Origin: [Phialemoniopsis] sp. UDSM-2020
Lineage: Eukaryota; Ascomycota; Sordariomycetes; Thyridiales; Thyridiaceae
Assembly: GCA_018873225.1 (NCBI GenBank)
Contig: JAEILZ010000007.1
Coordinates: 3,348,001-3,412,000 of the forward strand
Length of the DNA stretch: 64,000 bases
Direction of reading: 5' to 3'
Part shown: piece after piece, positions 11,741 to 23,759 of the stretch
How positions within the stretch are numbered: position 1 is the first letter of the stretch
Layout: each line of letters starts with the position of its first letter
Made by a program: the position numbers and the translations under genes
The notes under the pieces: model-generated
Database searches by the model: none
Seen by the model: the letters and a program-made list of their open reading frames with translations, nothing else
Told to the model about the DNA's origin: nothing

Positions 11741-12766
11741 TCAGGCCTCTGCTTTGACGGAAACCTGGACCGTGTTGGACAAGAATACAACATTTACCGC
11801 AGCAAACCTAGCATTCACATCAGCTGGTATTCAAACATAAGAGTAGAACTTGAACCCAATCTTACGCTGCGGTGGAGGCAAATATTTCGACACGTCGTGC
11901 ATTGGTCATCAATGACAGAGCCAAAGCGAAGCAAGTGGAGAATATTGTTATGACACCAAACTTTACTTTCTCATTGGAAAGAAATGAAAGGACGAGGATG
12001 GATAGTAGTGGCAATAAGGAGGCAGTGATCGTCACAAATGAATTTATAACCGCTAGTTGGCGAGAGTCCTGATAATTGTAGATGCCATCTCCTAGCTCCG
12101 GTGACTCTGGATCCTGCTTGACCCGGTCAGTGCTCTGTATACAACCTTCCTTGTGGAGAACTCAATAACTCACTCGGACCTTCTCTCCTAGTACACGGTG
12201 ATATAGCGGGTATAATGTCTTTATGACCCATCGAGATAATGGATCAGGGGCGTGTCGAGGCCGGATGGCCACTAGGTCGTCATCGAACCGGGCATCCCAT
12301 GCATGACGATCAAGACCTCGAAGTGGGAAACAGCCCATGCCAGGACGTTCGAACCACCCTCTAAGGGACTCGACGTCGTGCTTGTTCGGGCACTCTAACT
12401 TGGCTAGACCAGTTTGCTCCAGCAAGGTCTTATCTTCGCTGGGTTAGCTGACCTCTCCAGGCCGCAAAGGTGGAGTTTGCGCTTACTATATTGCTCAAGT
12501 TTCTTCCGGAGAAGCTGTACCTTTTTCCATTGTTCTCTGCCTTCATATCCCTTCCCATGTGCTAAAGCCCACCACTCTGATCGATACGCTCTGCGATCGT
12601 GCACCCTCGCGTCTCGTTGTGCCAATCTGTCCAGGCTTTCTTCGATGTGGATAATCTCTGCCTGCAAATAAAGAAGGTTCTGATAGTTGAGATGTTTAAA
12701 CCTTCGAAGGATGCCAAACTCCTCATATTTGGACATAAAGCACGCGGTTTTGAGATAGCCTTCCAT
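11741..12766 (-). CDS. DUF6594-domain membrane protein, four exons
   Basis: Exons on the minus strand are 12766-12487, 12433-12174, 12113-11866 and 11807-11741, giving 284 residues. All three introns (53, 60 and 58 nt) have GT-AG ends, and the phases close exactly. The N-terminal half shows the DUF6594 pattern GYLKTACFMSK, then EEFGILRRFKHLNYQNLLYL and a long charged helix, and near residue 120 CPNKHDVESLRGWF. The last ~90 residues form three membrane segments around NSFVTITASLLPLLSILVL, FGVITIFSTCFALALSLM and FASTAAFAAVNVVFLSN. The family is common and expanded in filamentous ascomycetes, and its function is unknown. Each exon alone looks like a short random frame, so the gene is easy to miss. 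The first intron uses the second AG (GCGAAG) of the acceptor region. Confidence 0.85.
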
Positions 12767-13315
12767 AGAAAACCTCGATAAATACGGAAATGCAGATTTA
12801 GGTAGTGCGGTAGGCCAGTCCGCGAGGGCTCGATCGGGTTTTAAGTTGGATTGAAGAGGCAGATTCGGCTGGATTTTGGGCTTTCATCCTAGACGCAGCC
12901 ACATAAATTCTTTGCAAAGGTGGTCCAATCAAATCATCACGCCAACCAGTTCTTCAGGGCAGAGCAACAAATCACCTACACCCATATATGCACTATGCAT
13001 GTTGTGTCACATACGATCTCACAAGGTGTGATGGAATTGGCTGATAGCTTCCTATGGTGTCGGGCACTGCTGCAGCATGATGGTGTGTACGTTCTGCCTA
13101 CGTCGGTAGCCTTGTTCAGCTATACCGCTTCGCTCCATTGCCGGGCGAAACATATTTGCGGCTCCTCCAGCCTGATTCAGGGCCAAACATGTCAAATACT
13201 GCAGCCCATCCCTTGGGACTCTCTTCCCACCTCCCTGTCTGCTACAAGGCACATTGTCTTCTTACCACATCAAACGAACAGCTTTTGGCACAGACATTGC
13301 TACGGCCCTGTCCAA
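12767..13315. other. Divergent promoter region
   Basis: 549 bp lie between the starts of the DUF6594 gene (minus) and the retropepsin-like gene (plus). Frames that enter it lack motifs. It presumably holds both promoters, but no defined element was recognised. Confidence 0.45.
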
Positions 13316-14180
13316 ATGGCTCCAGGACCTTCATATACCGCGGAAGAGAAACGCGAGTACCAGGATAAACACCGAAAAGCCCAACATGCAATGCAGTTCT
13401 CATCTTTCATGACTGGCATAGGGCTGAATACTAAGGAGGATGAGATTCAGCGGGACCTTGACCAGGAACAGCAACCGGAAGTACGTACACATATGACAGA
13501 GAATTGACCTTGTCTAACCTGACATATTCGACAGAAAAAGGTTTACAAGTGGATCTACGTTATGTCCAAGAAAACAGGCTATCGCATTCCGATCAGGGTT
13601 ATGTTGGATCAGTGCATGTTTGGTCGCTCAGCGCAATTCGTCACACCTGGGTTGGTTATTCAGTTGCAGCTACAAAAGGAAACCGTTGAACCCGCAGAAT
13701 TCAGATCCTTGAACGGGGAATCGTTCTACTGCCGTGAACAAGCTTACGTTTCATGGACCGGGACAGACGAGATACCCTACAATGGCTATTTTTATGTGCT
13801 TCCTGACAAGGCGCCCGAAGTCGGCTGCATTGTTGGGGAAGAGTTCATTGAGATGTATGGGAACGTGTTCTTTGACACGGAGCCGCGCCCCAACAACCTC
13901 ATTGCACATACCGAGCTAGTGTCCAAAGGGGCAAGTCAATAGTGACCGAACACTCGCAATACTTACTGACCGCATTTCTTTTCTTTCGCAGCCCGGCGAA
14001 GACGAGAAAATCCAGACGACACGCACGGATATCGAGGCACAGGATGCTCAACGTGCCCGGCAGCGAGAGGAACATGATCGGCGGAGCTCTCGGAAGGGCA
14101 AGACAAAGGCTGAGTCGTCTAGTTCAAAACAGTCAAAGTCCAAACAATCGTCCAAGTCGTCCAAACAGAAGAAGAATTGA
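13316..14180 (+). CDS. Retropepsin-like fold protein with degenerate active site (hypothetical)
   Basis: Exon 1 is 13316-13480. Intron 1, 13481-13534, has GTACGT, a CTAAC branch and ACAG. Exon 2 starts at 13535. The last exon runs to TGA at 14178-14180. The second intron ends either at CGCAG (exon 3 from 13992, exon 2 ending 13918) or ten bases later (exon 3 from 14002, exon 2 ending 13934). The products are 245 or 247 aa. The central region resembles fungal retropepsin-like domains. RVMLDQCMFGRSAQFVTPGL sits where D-T/S-G is expected, and near the end is GCIVGEEFIEMYGN, like the hydrophobic-hydrophobic-G motif. The catalytic triplet reads D-Q-C, so proteolysis is doubtful. The C-terminus is a Lys/Ser-rich tail. 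The family assignment is my inference from pattern. Confidence 0.6.
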
Positions 14181-14881
14181 CAGTTTGTTGCTATGGGCCA
14201 TTGTGTAAGCAGCAGGTGCTTCAGTCAGGTGTTCTAATGGAAATTCTTGCTTATCGGGTTACACATTTGTAACACGTTAGTTTATCAACGTCTGTCAGAC
14301 ATTAAAGGTTCCAAATCACAAATCTTTACGATGTTCTGTAGACTTATTTACTCAATGCCAACAATATGTGGAAGGCGGCTGAAATCAATCTTCGAGCGTA
14401 TTTGGACGAGTGACACAAGAGAGGTAAGAGCTGAGCACACTTTAGGATGTAACAGAGCAAGGTGATTGGCAGCAGAAGAACCCCATTTTCATTAACGAGT
14501 TCGACTCATCATGGATTTCGCTGATCTGACTTGTCACATGTTGGCCAGGCATAGGCTGTCAGTTGTTGAGACAAGGCCGCGGTGCCTGAATTTGCACTTT
14601 GGAAAGTTAGGCATCAAAGTGATGGAATATTCGATAGCTCACATAGGTTAAGCTAGACGAGAGAATATCGCACTTGATCTTTGATGTCTTTTTATAGAGG
14701 ATGTCTCGCTCGATCCAGATAATTGAAATCTGTCATTTGTCTCTTCATTACCACCCACTTGCCTGCCGAAGTCACCTACCGTCTCTCCTCAACCCTCAAC
14801 CAGACACCAAACACTCGAATTCTAGATCTTGAATATCTACGTTAGCTTAAATACTCCAAAAAGCGCATTCAACGACGTACC
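14181..14881. other. Intergenic stretch
   Basis: About 700 bp, AT-leaning, with no coding structure. The CT-rich segment at about 14,740-14,880 just before the next start looks like a normal fungal promoter/5' UTR. Confidence 0.45.
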
Positions 14882-15142
14882 ATGACGGCTGATACCCTTG
14901 TATGTCAACTTCACGCCCCCTTGACACGGAGGCACCAGATGCTAATCAAATACTAACAGGAGTTCAAAGTTGGTGATCAAGTCACCCTCGACAAAGAGGG
15001 CGCCAACAATTACAATGGCGCTGCGATCTACACGATTGTTCAAATCATCAAGGCTGGGTGCGACTTTATATTGGTGGTGAAGGATTTATTTGAGAAATAT
15101 CGAGAAGTCAAAGCCAGCCAGGCTACAAAAGTTGCCCGTTAG
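14882..15142 (+). CDS. Small SH3/Tudor-like (KOW-like) protein, 66 aa
   Basis: Exon 1, 14882-14899, encodes only six residues (MTADTL). A 60-bp intron, 14900-14959, with GTATGT and TACTAACAG follows. Exon 2, 14960-15142, ends in TAG, for 66 residues in total. The body begins FKVGDQVTLDKEG, then AAIYTIVQIIKAG, and ends YREVKASQATKV. That is the beta-rich pattern of small SH3-like/Tudor or KOW folds (VGDxV, a YxIxxI strand, a turn, and a final strand). The family suggests a binding module, not an enzyme, but the partner is unknown. The spliced frame and consensus intron are the main support. The TACTAACAG branch/acceptor is very compact. Confidence 0.6.
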
Positions 15143-15559
15143 TGCTTCAGCCTAGCAACTATGTCCGGGCGAGATATGTTCATTTCTGAGTTGATATCTT
15201 ATGTAATGCAGTCTCCTTTGCATCGCGTGCTTCTGTCCTCGCCTTGTAAGAACGCGATACTGCAAAGAAAGTGCCACAGGTGATGAAAATGTATTAGAGG
15301 TGATATGTTATGGTACCCCATCGAATGCAGATGAAACTGCTGGGAGGAATGATTGTTGAGTGCAAGTCTACGTGCAAATCAACGAAGAATTCGTTGATTC
15401 TGTAGAGATGGGTAACAATTGTGTCACCTGACTTGAGGCTGTGTTACCAGTGCATAAGTGGGCAGAGTGAACCATTCTTTGAACTGATCCTCCTTTGAAA
15501 AGCATATACTGAGATCTGAGGCAGACTCTTTGATACCGACCACAATAGATTGGAACGGT
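15143..15559. other. Intergenic stretch
   Basis: About 420 bp with no coding structure, upstream of the HET pseudogene. Confidence 0.45.
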
Positions 15560-17786
15560 ATGGACAGCCGTGAAATCCCACAGCCGAATGCCTGCCCGGA
15601 AACCGAGCAGTCAAGTAAACTATGGCTTGGTCAGGCGCCAAGCTCACCCTTCCAAGTTGACATGACCCTTGCTACATGGGACCCAAGATACAACAAGCAC
15701 TCGGCAGACGGAGGCTGGCCAACGTACCCATGCAGCAAGGCCCATCGTCTGCACGATATTACATCGCTGTGTGACGCTTGCGACCGGCTTGACTTGGACG
15801 AGCTGGTGGACGGAGGGCCGCCCCTCATTCTGCGCGAAGATTATCGCGAAATTACGAACACATCGGGAGTGTGCAGGTTGTGCGCGTTTCTAGCGCAGTC
15901 AATCCGAGAACATCCGGGCTATAACTTTCAATACAGCTATGAAGACTTGCTAAGAAGGCTATATGCTGCGCCGGACACGAGGCTGCCTGTTCACTTGCGG
16001 CTGTCAGCTGGCAGACTCGAAGCCACTATTCCGTGCTCGGCCGAATTTGGGGGCATGGGTCAGGAGACTGGCTGGATTCTTGGCTTTTGCTATCTCTTTC
16101 ACGAGTCAGGTAGGTGGCCCTGTTCTGATCTCAAGGGGTTCCCTTCACTAACCCTGCTATTTGTTGAACTTTTGCAAGGTCTTGCTGAACCGTCCTCGAG
16201 CGGAAGCACCTCCACTGCTCGAGGTCACCCTTCAATCCTAGATCCTCTTAGGCCAGAGTTGACACGAATCATCTCCGCACCTCCTTGCGAAACCTGTGCT
16301 GCCGAGGGCATGCGCATGGGCAATGAAGTCAAGCCGAACTGGCTACCCAATGATTCACCACCCACATTGCCTGACCGTGTCCTCAAGATCCTGGAGTCTA
16401 CCGGACCTGAGCCCAGTAGACTTTGTCTCTATGAGACGGGAGGACATCAAAAGGGCTTCTACGTTGCACTCAGCCACCGCTGGGGCGGCGACCTCACCCT
16501 CAGAACCACAAAGAACACTTTGCACCAGCGCATCAAGGGCTTTGATTTCAGTCACTTACCACGGACATTTCGTGACGCGGTGCTTGTTTCAAAAGCTCTC
16601 GACATTCGTTACGTTTGGATAGGCTCCTTGTGCATATTCAAGACAACAAGACAGACTGGCTGGAGCAGTCGCAAAAGATGGGCTCCATCTACAGGAATGC
16701 AACCTTCACCATCGCCGCCCACTCGACCAAACAGTGCAACGAGGGATTTCTATGGCGATCCCAGATACCCTCTCATTTGCACATCGCACCGTCGCGTGGT
16801 GGGCCTGCATTCAGCCTCGAAATCCCAGATCTAAGGCATGGAGACGTGTTGATAGCCTTTGACCAGAGCGAAATTAGTCGCCGGGCGTGGGTTCTTCAGG
16901 AGATGACACTATCCCCTAGAATTCTGCATTTCGTGGAAAATCATCTCCTTTGGGAATGTGAGCACACGACGCCGGTCGTACAGGGTCTCGCCACGCATAC
17001 ACCCGCAGAGATCTTCCGCAGTGTCTCCAGCGAGGCTGAGACGTACAGTGCCTGGCTGCAGCTAGTGTCCCAATACTCCGACTATCAGATGACCAAGCCT
17101 GGGGACAAACTCGTCGCACTGGCCGGTATCGTTGATGTCTGGACTGGACGAATGGCTGCCGAGGCCAACCAAGTGTATCACTGTGGTGTCTTTGACAAGG
17201 ATGTCCTCAATGCCTTGTTGTGGTACCTACCGCGTAGAGCGACGAGGCACCCGGGCCGCGCATCTTCCTGGTCATGGGCTAGCGTCGGCGGCATAGTTTT
17301 CTTTCTATGTCACAGGCTGGAAAGCTCGCCTAGGACCCTTTGCAGAGTACTCAAGTATGTACACCCCGAACCTACTATCCAAGATGCCCCCAAGGTCTGT
17401 CGTTTAGTGATCGAGAGTTCGTTGCTGCGGATCGAAAAGGGTTCATCTCCCGGAAAACGGAAACACATCCAGCATGGATGAGATTGACACTTCAGAACCA
17501 ACTTGAGCATTCTACCCATGCCTGGATTACCTTCGACACGGACGCCATGTTATCTGATGACAAGTGTTACTTCGATAGATCGACCGAAGTGGTAGTAACA
17601 AAATACTTCCTTCCAGTGTTTGCGCGTGAGATCGACGGCGAGATCGTTGGCGCATGGTGTCTTGTCCTGCGGCCCGTCGAGAAACAGCCGAGTTGGTACA
17701 GGCGCGTCGGACTTGGCTATATCAGGGACATGGGGATTCTTGGACCAGCTCTTGAAACTCCAAGTACCGTTACATTGATTCAGTGA
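15560..17786 (+). pseudogene. HET-domain (heterokaryon incompatibility) gene, broken by two frameshifts
   Basis: The gene starts at the ATG at 15560 and ends at about 17786. A Cys-rich N-terminal part (CDACDRLDLDEL, GVCRLCAFL) precedes the HET core: GFYVALSHRWGG, LPRTFRDAVLVSKALDIRYVW, and further on RRAWVLQEMTLSPRILHF. A 69-nt in-frame intron with GTAGGT and GCAAG ends is probable at 16110-16178. At about 16630-16640 the frame shifts by one missing base. The conserved W-I-D-S-L-C reads WIGSLC, and the expected IIQDNKTDW continues only in the next frame. A second one-base loss between about 17400 and 17480 is needed to reach the conserved C-terminal segment HAWITFDTDAM. HET proteins trigger allorecognition cell death in fungi, so an inactivated allele is plausible. 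Base-calling errors would be the alternative. Confidence 0.75.
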
Positions 17787-17843
17787 TCTAGTCTTCTCAC
17801 TCAAGAGCATGAGATGGGTAGTGGGATCATCACTTTGCTGTCT

Positions 17844-18878
17844 CTAATCCCCACCCCTGACCATAAATCGATACTGCTCCCCCCTATCCAGGTACACAAC
17901 CCGCTTTTCCCAACCAGCCGCCTCGACCTCATCCTTGAAGTCCGACAGCGGTGACATGAACACATCGTAATCATCAAAATGAATCGGGATAGTCACATCC
18001 GGGTTCATCAGCTGCATCAGCTGCAGACCCTGCTTCGCGTCCATGGTGACCATCAGAAGTGGCATCGAGGGACCGGGGATCGTCGTGCCGCCGAGGTGAA
18101 TCAACATGAGGTCGATCTTCTCATCCTTAAGCCGCTTGGGAATCTCCTTGAGCTCGTCGACGAACAACGTATCGCCGGATATGTAGATGCGGTAGCCCGT
18201 CTCAATGTCATCACTTCCAGTCTCCGAACTACCCGAAGGCCAACCTAGCTCCAGCATCCACCCGTTTGTAGGCGGCACTGCCTTCACCAGATCATTCAAA
18301 GTGGCCAACGGCCCAGGCGGGACATGCTTCCCCGGCATAGCCGTCACTTTGATCGCAGGTTTCTTTCCCCCACCGGCGTCACCGTCATCAAGCATGAGAC
18401 TCTGAAAGAAATCAAGATCATGCACCGCCTCAAACGGCTCCTCTTTCGCCTCCAGACAGCTCTTAGCATGCGGCGTGCTCACGATGGGGAACCTCCTGTC
18501 CAGCGAATCCTCGACGAGCTGGTCGAAATGGTCGGCGTGGTAGTGCGACAGCAGGATGCAGTCAAGCGGCGGCATGGCGTCGAGCTCGACGGCCGGGTTG
18601 GTCTGCCGTGTCGCCGTGACGCCCGGGCCGAGGTGCACGTGGTCGCCGGCATGGAGGAAGTTGGGGTCGGTCATGATCCGGAAGCCGGCCCAGTCGAGCA
18701 CCGTGGTGGCGGTGCCGATGAAGTAGATGCTGGCATTTTCCGCGCTGGACGGGGAGGAGGAGCTCTGCGGGTGGGTGTGGACTCTGCCTATGGGGAGCTG
18801 TTGCGGCGCGTCTTCCGTGGTTGTCTGTGAGCGGAGTAAGGGGAGTCTCTTGGACGGGTCGAGAGTGACGTGCTTCAT
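17844..18878 (-). CDS. Metallo-beta-lactamase-fold hydrolase (UlaG/NAPE-PLD-like)
   Basis: A single-exon gene of 344 residues from the ATG at 18878. An in-frame GTG 12 nt upstream is not needed. The MBL-fold signature is clear: IYFIGTATTVLDWAGFRIMT, then the zinc-binding LLSHYHADHFDQL around residue 115, further metal-ligand regions near GKHVPPG and ISGDTLF, and IPIHFDDYDVF near the C-terminus. This layout matches the UlaG/NAPE-PLD-like L-ascorbate-6-phosphate-lactonase-type group, in which substrates vary widely. The specific substrate cannot be deduced. No signal peptide is seen, so it is probably cytosolic. It is tail-to-tail with the HET relic. Confidence 0.85.
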   Translation of the reverse strand: MKHVTLDPSKRLPLLRSQTTTEDAPQQLPIGRVHTHPQSSSSPSSAENASIYFIGTATTVLDWAGFRIMTDPNFLHAGDHVHLGPGVTATRQTNPAVELDAMPPLDCILLSHYHADHFDQLVEDSLDRRFPIVSTPHAKSCLEAKEEPFEAVHDLDFFQSLMLDDGDAGGGKKPAIKVTAMPGKHVPPGPLATLNDLVKAVPPTNGWMLELGWPSGSSETGSDDIETGYRIYISGDTLFVDELKEIPKRLKDEKIDLMLIHLGGTTIPGPSMPLLMVTMDAKQGLQLMQLMNPDVTIPIHFDDYDVFMSPLSDFKDEVEAAGWEKRVVYLDRGEQYRFMVRGGD

Positions 18879-19664
18879 GATGCTTGTCACTTAGGTCGAT
18901 GCTTAAAAAATCAGATATTTTAAGAAGTATCCAATTCATGTATACCTCAAATTACTCAATCTATTTCATCTACACACATAAGATGACTGGCTGTTGTGTC
19001 CGGGCGCCACCCGATTGACCTGCCTGGCGGATGTAGACGAATGACGTGCAGTATCGCCCATTGTGACATCACTGCATGAGCCTCCGTAGTGTGCCACTTG
19101 AGTTTACAACTCGCTCGCCAATTCCCGATAGTCATGAAATTTGTAGATTCTAATAGATCTTGAACACGCAGGCGGTGTGGGATAATCGCTGGCGAGATTT
19201 GGAGTAGACTCATCGAAATTGTCTGCTCAATTTGCCAATTACAATCAAAGCCGCGAGCAGATCTTGATCCTTGGTGGCGCGCCCACTGTAGCTATGAGAC
19301 AACAAAGCACCGTTGCTGGAACTTCTTTCATAAATAAGGGTATCATGGTTCCAGCATGTTAACGCTCTTGACATGCCTTTGAACATCTTCCCTCTCCACT
19401 CCGCCTCCTCACAGCCTGCAAGGAATGGCCCATGACTTGTTCAAGGCCCATCCCGTAACAACCTGGGCCTCATTGCTGTATCTCAGCTAGCGAACAGCAA
19501 ATACTCGACCGTGAACGGTGGAGTGACTGAAAGATGCAAATCGATAAACTAAAGGTGCCTGAAAGATGCCGCTCGCAGACCATGCTGAGCTGCAGCAACT
19601 GGACATTCCGTGAGCGCATAAGAACAATCGATCGTAGTGGTGGTCCGAAATCAGCTCTAAACGC
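18879..19664. other. Intergenic stretch
   Basis: 786 bp between the MBL-fold gene and the 3' end of DIM1. No coding structure or repeat was seen. Confidence 0.45.
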
Positions 19665-20961
<1,297 letters not shown>

Positions 20962-21905
20962 GACTTCCCACCTCTTGCTTTAAGTACTAAAAAGAGCGTA
21001 AAATCTCAAGATGGTGGGTATCGAAAGGCTTTGGGAGAGGAGATCGAGTAAAGCGCAAGACCTTTGACGACGTCAAGGCGGTGGAGGATTGGGCGGCGGA
21101 ATTGAGAGGGGCCAGAATTTTTTTGCTGATAAGAATGGAAATTTGGGCTTATCGCAATTTTGGTGGTAACCCAGGCGCCGATCATTTTCACCCCGCAAAT
21201 CGCCTGGCGGGACTGGACATGGAACGACCCCGGGCTCCAGCTGTTATCGATAAGGAGGGAGGTCTCCAATGACGATTTTCATCTGATGATGCCCTTTGAA
21301 CAGTCCACCTTTGCATAGCTCGGCGCGTTTCATCTGTTTTCATTGTGGCGTTTACTTTCATCTGCTTTACTTCAACTGTTCTTCTTGAGCACCACTACCC
21401 TCGGAGGCTTCGGCAGTTGCGTCACAAGAAGACGTGGCCAACACTGCAACGCCTCACTGTGGCCCGCTGGAGAGTAATGAGGCTGAGCACCTGTCATTAC
21501 GTCGCCTGCTTGGAACAGGCGCTAGTTCAACCTCATTCAAAAAGAGCCGAACAAGTCTCCACCACCTTTGGCACATGCAAGTTCTGGAGACACAGAAAAC
21601 CGACCATTGAGTAAGGATACACCTTCTTGACGATGAGTTTTCTTGACGGCCGAAGACGTCTTTAGCTGTAATCTCACTCATCGCTGCTTCTCGTCCAAAG
21701 ATGCTGCATCGGCGCGCCGCCAGTGTCTCCACCTCGACTCAGTACCAAGGGAAAACTCTGGATGCCGTTTGAGCAGCAATCCACAGCTTGCAAGGGAGGA
21801 TTCTGCCCAAAAAGACACCAACCATAAACTCTCCTACTTTGGTCTCGCTAGGAACCAGGGGACCAGAACCCAAGACGTGATTGTCGTCACAAGCTCGCGC
21901 CCGCC
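20962..21905. other. Divergent promoter region between DIM1 and the arrestin gene
   Basis: 944 bp separate the two divergent starts. No additional gene was recognised. Pyrimidine-rich stretches precede the arrestin start. No defined binding site can be named. Confidence 0.45.
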
Positions 21906-23759
21906 ATGTCGCTCCGCATCGCCCTCGCCGACCCGCCCGACTTCTACACCAATCTCGACGTCATCACCGGCCATATCGTCGTCAACCTCTCCCGCCCCGA
22001 GCTGATCGGTGCAATCGTCGTCAAGCTCGAGGGAGAGTCGCGCACCGCCCTCGCCGCCCCCATCAATGACCCTCGCTATCAAGGCGGCCGCGGCGGACCC
22101 GTCTTCCCTGGAGGAGGCGGCCGCCTGCCCGGCAGCTACCCCGGCGGGGGTCTCCACGGCAGCGCGCAGACCGGCAGCGTCGTGAGCGAGAACCACAAGA
22201 TCCTCTATCGCGTGTCGCAGGTCTTTCCCCAGAGTGGGACCCCAGCGCATGCCGCGCCCGTCAACCTCGCGCCGGGCCAGCACGCCTTTCCCTTCAGCTT
22301 CAAGCTGCCCTTCAACAACGCATGCGCCGACAGCGCCGCCATGGCCCGGATAGGCGGCCTCGCGGGCGCCGGGGGCTACGGCATTCCAGGCCCTGCGGGC
22401 ATCTTTGGCTCAGGCATCCGCGTCATGGACGGCAGCCGACAACTGCTCTACCGGCACGTCACGCGCACTCTGCCGCCCAGCTTCACCGGCTTTCCTGGCA
22501 GGGCTGAGATTAGATACTACGTCAAGGTGACAGTGCAGCGGCCTGGCTTACTGCGCGAGAACTGGCGCCAACACCTAGGCTTCAAGTTCCTGCCCATCGA
22601 GCCGCCGCGCCCTCGGAACCAGGAGAAGCAAGCCGACGGCAAGAACCGCGAAGCCTACGCGCGGAGGCCCTTCACCTTTCAGGAGAGGACACCTACCCCC
22701 AAGAACGAGAAGAGGAAGAGCTCCCTCTTCGCTCGCAACGGCTCAAGTCTTTCCCTCCTGAAGCCGAGCCAAGCCGGTCCCAACGCCACTCTCGGCCGCG
22801 GCCCCAGCCCAGGCCCAAGCAGCAGCGCAGCACAACCCGACGGCGCGGGTCTCCAAGACGGCCTGCCCCCGTCGATAGAAATGTCCGCACGCCTGCCGCA
22901 CCCGGCCATCCTGACGTGTAATCAGCCCATCCCGCTCCGCCTCATCGCGCGCAAGCTCGCCCCCTCCCGCGAGCTCGTCTACCTCGTCTCCCTACAGGTC
23001 GACCTCGTGGGCACCACCCGCCTGCGCTGCCAGGAGCTCCACGCCTCTGAGCAGACGCGCTGGGTCGTCGTTTCGCGGCCCAACCTCTCCATCCCGCTCT
23101 GCGCCGCCGACGACCCCGTTAATCACGAGGTCGTCGTGCCGGACAACATCTGGGGGTCCCAGCCTTTACCCAACACCGTCATGCCGAGCTTCGCAGCGTG
23201 CAACCTCGACCGCGAATACAGCCTCGAGCTGCGCATCGGCCTGTCGTGGGGCCTACCACAACAGGCATCGTCATCCTTCTTCGGCAAGGGCAAGCAGCCC
23301 GCCGTCCAGCCGCCCGCCATCTTCCTGCCGCTGACATTCAGCTCAGTCGAGGTGTTTTCAGGCGTCACCCCGCCGCCGGAGCTCGTTGCTGCCATGCACC
23401 AGCAACAGTCGCAGCAGTCACCCAACCGTCCGCGCCCGCAGCAGCGACCGCCTCAACCACATCAGCAGGCGCCGCCGCCGACACACCACACACAGGCGGG
23501 CCTGTTCAACGCCGGGCCCGTCCCGCCCTTGCCGCCGCGCACCAACACCGGTCCGCCGCAGGCCGCGCACGACACGCTGTACCCACCCCAATTGCGCCCA
23601 GGTCAGGATGCACCGCCTTACGACGACGCGCCGCCTAGCTATGATGAGGCTATGGCTGAGGAGCTCACGGGGCCGATATTGCCGCCTGGTCAGGCAAGGC
23701 CTGCGTACAGTGGTGTTACGAATGAGAATGCGCCGAGCACGATACCCGAGAAGAATTGA
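21906..23759 (+). CDS. Alpha-arrestin-related trafficking adaptor
   Basis: A single exon of 617 residues. The arrestin-N half begins LRIALADPPDFYTNLDVITG and includes VNLAPGQHAFPFSFKLPF near residue 120. An arrestin-C half follows (HPAILTCNQPIPLRLIARKL around residue 340). The last ~130 residues are Pro/Gln-rich and end with two overlapping PY-type motifs, APPYDDAPPSYDEAM. Such motifs bind WW domains of Rsp5/NEDD4 ubiquitin ligases. The known role of this family is to recruit the ligase to plasma-membrane transporters and so trigger endocytosis. The cargo is unknown. Gly-rich inserts (residues ~55-85 and ~145-175) lengthen the arrestin-N domain. Codon use is strongly C/G-ending, as expected for an expressed core gene. 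Confidence 0.9.
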   Translation: MSLRIALADPPDFYTNLDVITGHIVVNLSRPELIGAIVVKLEGESRTALAAPINDPRYQGGRGGPVFPGGGGRLPGSYPGGGLHGSAQTGSVVSENHKILYRVSQVFPQSGTPAHAAPVNLAPGQHAFPFSFKLPFNNACADSAAMARIGGLAGAGGYGIPGPAGIFGSGIRVMDGSRQLLYRHVTRTLPPSFTGFPGRAEIRYYVKVTVQRPGLLRENWRQHLGFKFLPIEPPRPRNQEKQADGKNREAYARRPFTFQERTPTPKNEKRKSSLFARNGSSLSLLKPSQAGPNATLGRGPSPGPSSSAAQPDGAGLQDGLPPSIEMSARLPHPAILTCNQPIPLRLIARKLAPSRELVYLVSLQVDLVGTTRLRCQELHASEQTRWVVVSRPNLSIPLCAADDPVNHEVVVPDNIWGSQPLPNTVMPSFAACNLDREYSLELRIGLSWGLPQQASSSFFGKGKQPAVQPPAIFLPLTFSSVEVFSGVTPPPELVAAMHQQQSQQSPNRPRPQQRPPQPHQQAPPPTHHTQAGLFNAGPVPPLPPRTNTGPPQAAHDTLYPPQLRPGQDAPPYDDAPPSYDEAMAEELTGPILPPGQARPAYSGVTNENAPSTIPEKN

